A stretch of 6,258 nt of DNA from Halobacteriales archaeon (lineage in GTDB: Archaea > Thermoplasmatota > E2 > JACPAO01 > JAHFTW01): assembly GCA_020201445.1 (NCBI GenBank), contig JAIVGU010000221.1, forward strand, positions 1 through 6,258, read 5' to 3'. The notes under the pieces were generated by a model, which worked only from the letters and a program-made list of their open reading frames with translations, ran no database searches and had not been told where the DNA came from. The position numbers were made by a program, and so were the translations under genes. Below, one piece after another: positions 1 through 6,258 of this stretch. Every line of letters begins with the position of its first letter. The first letter of the stretch is position 1.

Positions 1-136
1 CCCCATGGGCTTGTCCAAAGGTGAGCATTGGCGAATCCGCAGAGTCCTCGACTGAAGGGGAGACCGCCCCGGCGCGAAGGAGAGAGAAGCACCGGGACGG
101 GGGAGAAGGCGGGGCCAACGGGCTTCGACACCTGCA

Positions 137-167
137 GGTTCCCGTGAACCCTCCCGAAACGGCGGGA
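137..167 (+). other. Two adjacent short hairpins
   Basis: Two perfect 5-bp stems lie side by side. GGTTC at 137-141 pairs with GAACC at 146-150 around a 4-nt loop. TCCCG at 152-156 pairs with CGGGA at 163-167 around a 6-nt loop. No T-run follows, so this is not a standard intrinsic terminator on the plus strand. It sits just upstream of the A+T-rich promoter-like stretch. It could be the end of an upstream transcript, part of a small RNA, or chance pairing in GC-rich DNA; stems of 5 bp are weak evidence. Confidence 0.25.
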
Positions 168-260
168 AGGCATAAAGCGTTTGGACCAAAAAGGACCCGA
201 TTGCCGATTTGGTCGTGTTTGGACCACAAACATCATACTTCAACCATCCATTCCAGGATT
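168..260 (+). promoter_or_regulatory. Probable promoter region of the three-gene plus-strand operon
   Basis: This is the most A+T-rich stretch of a GC-rich window and lies directly before the first gene of a tightly packed operon. Weak TATA-like sequences are CATAAAG at 171-177 and CATCATACTT at 231-240. The second is about 25-30 nt before the ATG at 261, the spacing expected for a leaderless archaeal transcript, and the ATG lacks a strong Shine-Dalgarno sequence (only AGGATT directly before it). Neither box matches the archaeal TATA consensus well, so the region is called from composition and context, not from a clear box. Confidence 0.35.
179..226 (+). repeat. 10-bp direct repeat GTTTGGACCA, candidate operator
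   Basis: GTTTGGACCA occurs at 179-188 and again at 217-226, 38 bp start to start. Allowing one mismatch, the match extends to 14 positions (GTTTGGACCA followed by AAAA or CAAA). The second copy also forms a small inverted repeat, TGGTC (210-214) with GACCA (222-226). A related sequence lies inverted near the left edge: TTGTCCAAA at 11-19 is the complement of TTTGGACAA. Two copies in the promoter-like region suggest a protein-binding site, possibly for the regulator encoded at 1564-3165. The binding role is inference. Confidence 0.4.
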
Positions 261-638
261 ATGGAAGTTGGTCGTTGCGTGGTGGCCACCCAGAGGGCTC
301 GCTGGCACTGCGTCCTGGCACGGCTGGGGCTGCTTGCCACGTCCTGCGTCCTCCTGGCCCTCGCCATCCCAAGTGCGGAGGCGCTTTTCGTCGGGGGCTC
401 CCAGGCCGTCGAGACGCGGGGGCCGAACATGCAGGAAATCCGAATCCAGGGCGTGGACTTCGGGCCGCCGATTGGCACCGTGTGCGTGGGAGGGCACTGC
501 GTCAGCCCCTACTGCTACGGGCTCGATTGGAAGCGCATGCCCTACATCGGCCACTATGGGATCGGCGTCTTCGCCGCGACCGGCCTCGGGCCCGGCTGGT
601 GGCCCGCCCCCTACGTCGGCGTCCTCTACCCCTGCTGA
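261..638 (+). CDS. Small secreted Cys-containing protein, function unknown
   Basis: This encodes 125 aa from ATG at 261 to TGA at 636-638. The family is not recognised. Residues 1-41 look like a Sec signal peptide: a basic start (R5, R12, R14, R21), a hydrophobic core at about 22-36, and an Ala-X-Ala site (A39-E40-A41) that predicts cleavage before L42. The mature part is about 84 aa. It contains four cysteines (C75, C80, C85 and the last residue C125), which could form two disulfides, and a Gly- and aromatic-rich tail with WW at 113-114. The ATG was chosen because the signal peptide begins there; in-frame GTGs at 279 and 282 are shorter alternatives. It is the first gene of a likely operon, 11 nt before the lipoprotein gene, so it may act at the cell surface with it. 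No catalytic motif is seen. Confidence 0.6.
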   Translation: MEVGRCVVATQRARWHCVLARLGLLATSCVLLALAIPSAEALFVGGSQAVETRGPNMQEIRIQGVDFGPPIGTVCVGGHCVSPYCYGLDWKRMPYIGHYGIGVFAATGLGPGWWPAPYVGVLYPC

Positions 639-640
639 CC

Positions 641-644
641 GGAG
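641..644 (+). promoter_or_regulatory. Ribosome binding site deciding the lipoprotein start
   Basis: GGAG lies 5 nt before the ATG at 650, in the 11-nt gap after the previous stop codon. It supports starting here rather than further upstream in the frame, which is open back to 209 but overlaps the preceding gene. Confidence 0.6.
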
Positions 645-649
645 CAAAC

Positions 650-1567
650 ATGCTGTCGCGCGCGACGCCGCTGTTGCTGTTCCTGGCCTCTGCGGCCTTG
701 TCCGGCTGCAGTGGCGCCCCGGCGGATTCCACGGCGCCAGGCACCACCCTTCCCCCTTCGGCCTCCGGCACAGTCGCGCCGCCGCCTCTCCCCTCCGGCC
801 TTTCCATGCCCACCAACGGCACCCTGCCAAGACTGGAACTGACCAACTGCACCGCCTTCCAGGGCCAGTCGCAGCCTTTCCCCAGCGGCAGCGCCCCCGG
901 TGAGGCGCCACCCGGATGGGAGCCGGACTCGGCCCCCGCCCAGTCCAGCGTCTTCCTTGACGGCTACGAGTGCCGGCGGATCCACCTTGGCCCGCTTGAG
1001 CGGGGCCCGCTCCGCCTTCTGGTGGAGAGCCACAACCACGCAAACATGCAACAGCCCTGCCTCGACGCGGCCCAGCAGACCGATGCCACCATCGTCCACC
1101 TCGTCCTGGTCAACGACACGGCGCTTGCCGCCCTGCTCCACGACCGGTTCGGGCTCCCGGCGGTGCATGCCCAGATCTCTGCCGCAGCCTTGGGCGCTGA
1201 CCTCTCCACAACCCCGCTGGACGTCCGCTTGGAGCAAATGGCGTGGGCTTGGTCCACCGCCGGCAACGCCACCTCGACGCTCAACTTCACCGCCGCCCCC
1301 CTCACCGAGCCCTACGCGTCCTCCACGCGTCTCTTCTGGCAGAGGGGCAGCGGCCTTGGGAGGCTGGACATCGCGTATCCCGTGCAGGACGGCCCCGTGC
1401 TGACCGACCCGGAGGCGTACGGGACCATGCAGCCGCCTATGCTGCTGGCCAGCCAGCCGGGGGGGCTGTTCGCAGGCACGGCGAAGTCCTTCTCCGCGCT
1501 GAGCGGCGAGGGAACCTTCCGGCTCTACGCGGACACCCTCTGCAAGAGCCTGGAGGCGTCCTCGTGA
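650..1567 (+). CDS. Secreted lipoprotein with N-glycosylation sequons, function unknown
   Basis: This encodes 305 aa. The N-terminus is a lipoprotein signal: R4, a hydrophobic core at 8-17, and lipobox L-S-G-C with C20 as the expected lipidated residue. Residues 21-60 are a Pro/Ser/Thr/Ala-rich linker, typical of a tether between membrane and folded domain. The rest (about 61-305) is a globular exported domain of no recognised family. It has four further cysteines (C67, C108, C137, C298), enough for two disulfides, and five N-X-S/T sequons (N56, N66, N155, N206, N212), consistent with an archaeal surface glycoprotein. The start is supported by GGAG 5 nt upstream. Its stop overlaps the GTG start of the membrane-bound regulator by 4 nt, so the two are probably made in a coupled way. 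It could present or bind a ligand for that regulator, but this is inference. No enzyme motif is visible. Confidence 0.75.
   Translation: MLSRATPLLLFLASAALSGCSGAPADSTAPGTTLPPSASGTVAPPPLPSGLSMPTNGTLPRLELTNCTAFQGQSQPFPSGSAPGEAPPGWEPDSAPAQSSVFLDGYECRRIHLGPLERGPLRLLVESHNHANMQQPCLDAAQQTDATIVHLVLVNDTALAALLHDRFGLPAVHAQISAAALGADLSTTPLDVRLEQMAWAWSTAGNATSTLNFTAAPLTEPYASSTRLFWQRGSGLGRLDIAYPVQDGPVLTDPEAYGTMQPPMLLASQPGGLFAGTAKSFSALSGEGTFRLYADTLCKSLEASS
1552..1556 (+). promoter_or_regulatory. Ribosome binding site for the winged-helix regulator
   Basis: GGAGG lies inside the last codons of the lipoprotein gene, 7 nt before the GTG at 1564. It fixes the start of the downstream gene at this GTG, within the GTGA overlap, although the frame is open much further upstream. 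Confidence 0.7.
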
Positions 1568-3165
1568 CCTGGCACTGGATTGCCGCCGCCCTGCTGGCCG
1601 CTCTGCTGGGGGCCACCCCCACCGCCACCGCGGCAGTCCAGGTCAACGGGCTCCAGGCCACGTCCTTCGTGCCGGCCCAGGCCGAGGGTCACCTGGAGGT
1701 CTTGGACGCCCAGTTTGTCCTCATCCTCATCCACGGCACCCCTGTCAGCGCGAAGACCGACCTGGGGCGTTCCGATGTCCGCAACCAGACCTGGCAGGAG
1801 TTCAACGATGGCGACTCCGGGAGGTTGCCGGCCCCGCTCCCAATCAGCAGCGCGACGCTGCCGGGCATCCAGGGCCGGCTGGAGTCAGCGACCTCCTGGT
1901 CCTCCCTCTACATCGAGGCCGCCTTGATCCGCCTGGAGGTCCCCAACGCGACGGCGAACCTTCTACAGGCCAAGAAGGGCCTTCCCGTGAGCGACTCCTT
2001 CCCCACCACCCTCGACTATCCCCGCAGCGCCGTCGACCAGCCTTCCATCAGTGTCCCGGGCTACCGGCACTTGCTTGTCCCCGAGCGCAGCATGGTCTTC
2101 TCCCTCCAGGGGACCCCCCTGGGGGACACCATCCCGTTCACCCTGAACGCCACCGGCGTGACCCGCGTGGCATTGCACAACATCACCCTCTCCTGCGCGC
2201 CCGCCTGCCTCACCCCGGGCGCGCCCGCAGGCGCGACCCTTGCAGCCCTCGGCGAGCCTTGGGTCAGGCAGCTCTCCTACATCAACATCGACTCCACGAC
2301 GGGCCACCTGGAAGGAAGCGGCTCCGCACTCGCCATTGTGGCGGGCGCCAGCGTGCTCGACGCGACCCTCAACGGCACTCTGCGGCTCCCGGATGCGACC
2401 CTCAGCGACCCCTGCCCGCCGGGGGCGTGCCTGGAGGACCCCGCGGGCAAGACCTTCCGGCCGCAGGGCGAGTTCCTCCTCTCCGGCCTGGCCCCCGCGC
2501 CCTCGGACCCGACGCGGCTGGAGACGCAGGTCTCGGGCCGGATCGACAACGCCTACTACGACGAGTTGCCGGCCCCCGGCTTCGCGGTGGCGCAGACGCT
2601 GTCTGTCGGCACCGTCCTGGTGGTGGGCGGGGGCTGCCTCGTGGCGCTGGGGCTCTTCGCCCGCAGCGCGCGGCTGCCCGCGCTCCAGCACCCGCGGCGG
2701 CAGGCCCTGCACCACCTCATCCAGGAGGAGCCGGGCCTCTCGTCGCGCAGCCTGCAGCGGCGCCTGGGGTGGTCGCGCGGCACCCTGCTGTTCCACCTCA
2801 AGCGCCTCGTGGAGGAGGGGCACGTGGCCGCCCAGCCCTACAAGAACACGGTCCGCTACTTCGAGAACCACGGCCGCTACGCGGACGCCTGGCGCAAGGT
2901 GGTGGAGCTGCGGGACCCCGACGCAAGCCGCCTGCACGAGTGGCTCCTGGCCCACTCCGGCGTCGACCAGACCGGCATCGTGGAGGAGACCTTAGGGTGG
3001 GGGTGGGACCGCAACAAGGTGCGGCGCCAACTGCGCAACCTGCAGCAGGCCGGCCTCGTGGAGAAGCAGCCGGCGGGGCGGCGGGTCTGCTACAGCGCCA
3101 AGGCCGGCCAGGCCGATGCCGTGCCCGGGCCCCCGGTCAGCGGGGCCCACGCGACCGTCGGATGA
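1564..3165 (+). CDS. Membrane-anchored transcription regulator with tandem winged helices
   Basis: This encodes 533 aa from GTG. Residues 1-24 look like a signal peptide (hydrophobic core about 5-15, T-A-T-A-A at the end). Residues 25-340 are a predicted extracytoplasmic domain with four cysteines in two pairs (C211/C215, C284/C289) and five N-X-S/T sequons (N74, N128, N195, N206, N270). A single TM helix at about 345-366 is followed by R367, S368, A369, R370, which places the C-terminus inside. Two winged-helix DNA-binding domains follow: one at about 376-437 (HTH around LSSRSLQRRLGWSRGTLLFH, then LVEEGHV and a wing) and one at about 453-512 (HTH around QTGIVEETLGWGWDRNKVRR, then LQQAGLVEK and a wing). 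No sequon lies after the TM helix, which agrees with the topology. Such one-component regulators are familiar from Thermoplasmatota and other Euryarchaeota. It probably senses an outside or envelope signal and controls nearby genes; the signal is unknown. The coupled lipoprotein is the obvious partner candidate. Confidence 0.8.
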   Translation: MTWHWIAAALLAALLGATPTATAAVQVNGLQATSFVPAQAEGHLEVLDAQFVLILIHGTPVSAKTDLGRSDVRNQTWQEFNDGDSGRLPAPLPISSATLPGIQGRLESATSWSSLYIEAALIRLEVPNATANLLQAKKGLPVSDSFPTTLDYPRSAVDQPSISVPGYRHLLVPERSMVFSLQGTPLGDTIPFTLNATGVTRVALHNITLSCAPACLTPGAPAGATLAALGEPWVRQLSYINIDSTTGHLEGSGSALAIVAGASVLDATLNGTLRLPDATLSDPCPPGACLEDPAGKTFRPQGEFLLSGLAPAPSDPTRLETQVSGRIDNAYYDELPAPGFAVAQTLSVGTVLVVGGGCLVALGLFARSARLPALQHPRRQALHHLIQEEPGLSSRSLQRRLGWSRGTLLFHLKRLVEEGHVAAQPYKNTVRYFENHGRYADAWRKVVELRDPDASRLHEWLLAHSGVDQTGIVEETLGWGWDRNKVRRQLRNLQQAGLVEKQPAGRRVCYSAKAGQADAVPGPPVSGAHATVG

Positions 3166-3173
3166 GCGCCACG

Positions 3174-3514
3174 TCAGCGCAGGCGCTGCACCAGCTCGGC
3201 GCGCGCGGCGTCGAACTGCGCCTGCAGCGCGTCCACCTGCCCCGCGGTGGGAAGCTTCCCGGTCCGCGCCGCCTGCTCGAGGACGCGGCTCGACTCGGCC
3301 AGCGCCAAGGCGCCGAAGGTGGCGGAGGTGGACTTGAGGGTGTGGGCGGCGCGCTGCACGGTGGCGGCGTCACTGTCCGCGAGGGCCTGGCGCGCCTCGG
3401 CCAGCAGGCGGGGCGCCTCCTCAAGGTAGCTCTGCACCAGCTCCTTGACGACCTCGGCGTCGCCGCCCATGTCGTCGAGGAGGGCCCGGAGCACCCCCTC
3501 GTCGACGGCGGGGC

Positions 3515-3518
<4 letters not shown>
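3174..3518 (-). CDS. Stand-alone histidine phosphotransfer (Hpt) protein
   Basis: This encodes 114 aa from GTG at 3518 to TGA at 3174-3176. It is a single Hpt domain: helical throughout, with the signature AAHTLKSTSATFGA, in which H59 is the phosphate-accepting histidine, K62 is the usual following lysine and G69 the conserved glycine. The preceding helix has the typical ELVQSYLEEAPRLL pattern (about 26-39). In a phosphorelay, Hpt takes phosphate from a receiver aspartate, here probably D839 of the kinase's last receiver, and passes it to the receiver of a response regulator. The GTG overlaps the kinase stop as GTGA, so translation is probably coupled. Hpt is usually the C-terminal domain of kinases with this layout, and the N-terminal SPAVDEGVLRAL resembles the inter-domain linker of such fusions. 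It may therefore have been split off by a frame change, real or due to sequencing. The gene ends 8 nt from the convergent regulator gene. Confidence 0.85.

Positions 3519-6258
<2,740 letters not shown>

Larger units (their letters stand above)
1..260. other. Leader/intergenic region without a supported gene
   Basis: No convincing gene is visible here. One plus-strand frame stays open from the left edge into the first gene, but its translation before position 261 is charged, low in complexity and unlike a folded protein, and a good signal peptide begins only at the ATG at 261. A short open frame from the left edge ends with TGA at 53-55; it could be the last codons of an upstream gene, but that cannot be shown. 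The last 90 bases are richer in A and T than the rest of the window, as expected of an archaeal promoter. The hairpins and direct repeat in this region are listed separately. Confidence 0.6.

Noticed and set aside
2..55. Short open frame from the left edge ending in TGA, possibly the tail of an upstream gene
   Set aside because: There are only about 17 visible codons with no recognisable motif, and other frames are equally possible.
88..113. Slight resemblance of the AAGCACCGGGACGGGGGAG region to a conserved stretch of archaeal 23S rRNA
   Set aside because: The similarity is short and imperfect, and the flanks do not continue as rRNA. It is probably chance in purine- and G-rich DNA.
21..260. 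N-terminal extension of the first gene back to GTG at 21
   Set aside because: The extra 80 residues are charged and irregular and would bury the signal peptide in the middle of the protein. The ATG at 261 gives a normal exported protein.
1963..2955. 330-codon minus-strand open frame opposite the regulator gene
   Set aside because: It has low-complexity Arg/Gly/Glu-rich translation with no motif, and the plus strand there encodes a TM helix and two winged helices. It reflects scarce stop codons in GC-rich DNA.

Overview
The window is high-GC DNA without IS elements, tRNA, rRNA or CRISPR. It most resembles an archaeal genome, probably a high-GC Thermoplasmatota-like euryarchaeote. The clues are a regulator with a large extracytoplasmic N-terminal domain, one transmembrane helix and two C-terminal winged helices; many N-X-S/T sequons confined to the predicted exported parts; and GTG starts with GTGA overlaps. 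The phylum is an inference. The right half is a bacterial-type hybrid histidine kinase of a kind that also occurs in archaea, presumably after transfer from bacteria.

Layout. Positions 1-260 carry no convincing gene. They contain two adjacent short hairpins (137-167) and an A+T-richer stretch (about 168-260) with a 10-bp direct repeat, which is the likely promoter or operator of the rightward operon. Three plus-strand genes follow closely: a small secreted Cys-containing protein (261-638), a 305-aa lipoprotein (650-1567), and a 533-aa membrane-anchored tandem winged-helix regulator (1564-3165) that overlaps the lipoprotein by 4 nt. The set looks like a cell-surface sensing unit: exported proteins coupled to a one-component transmembrane transcription factor. 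No ligand can be named.

Only 8 nt separate this operon from a convergent minus-strand operon read from the right edge. That operon encodes a hybrid histidine kinase (6258 down to 3515, 5' end just outside the window) with about seven TM segments, PAS, HisKA, HATPase and two receiver domains. A free-standing 114-aa Hpt protein (3518 down to 3174) follows, overlapping the kinase by 4 nt. Together they form most of a His-Asp-His phosphorelay; the final response regulator is not in the window.

The strangest point is the kinase N-terminus. It begins as a receiver domain (motif LLVDDSPTVRLTL), which stops after its first half and runs in frame straight into the membrane module. This is either a domain remnant or fusion, or an assembly or sequence error near the window edge. 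The stand-alone Hpt, normally the C-terminal domain of such kinases, is the second notable oddity.
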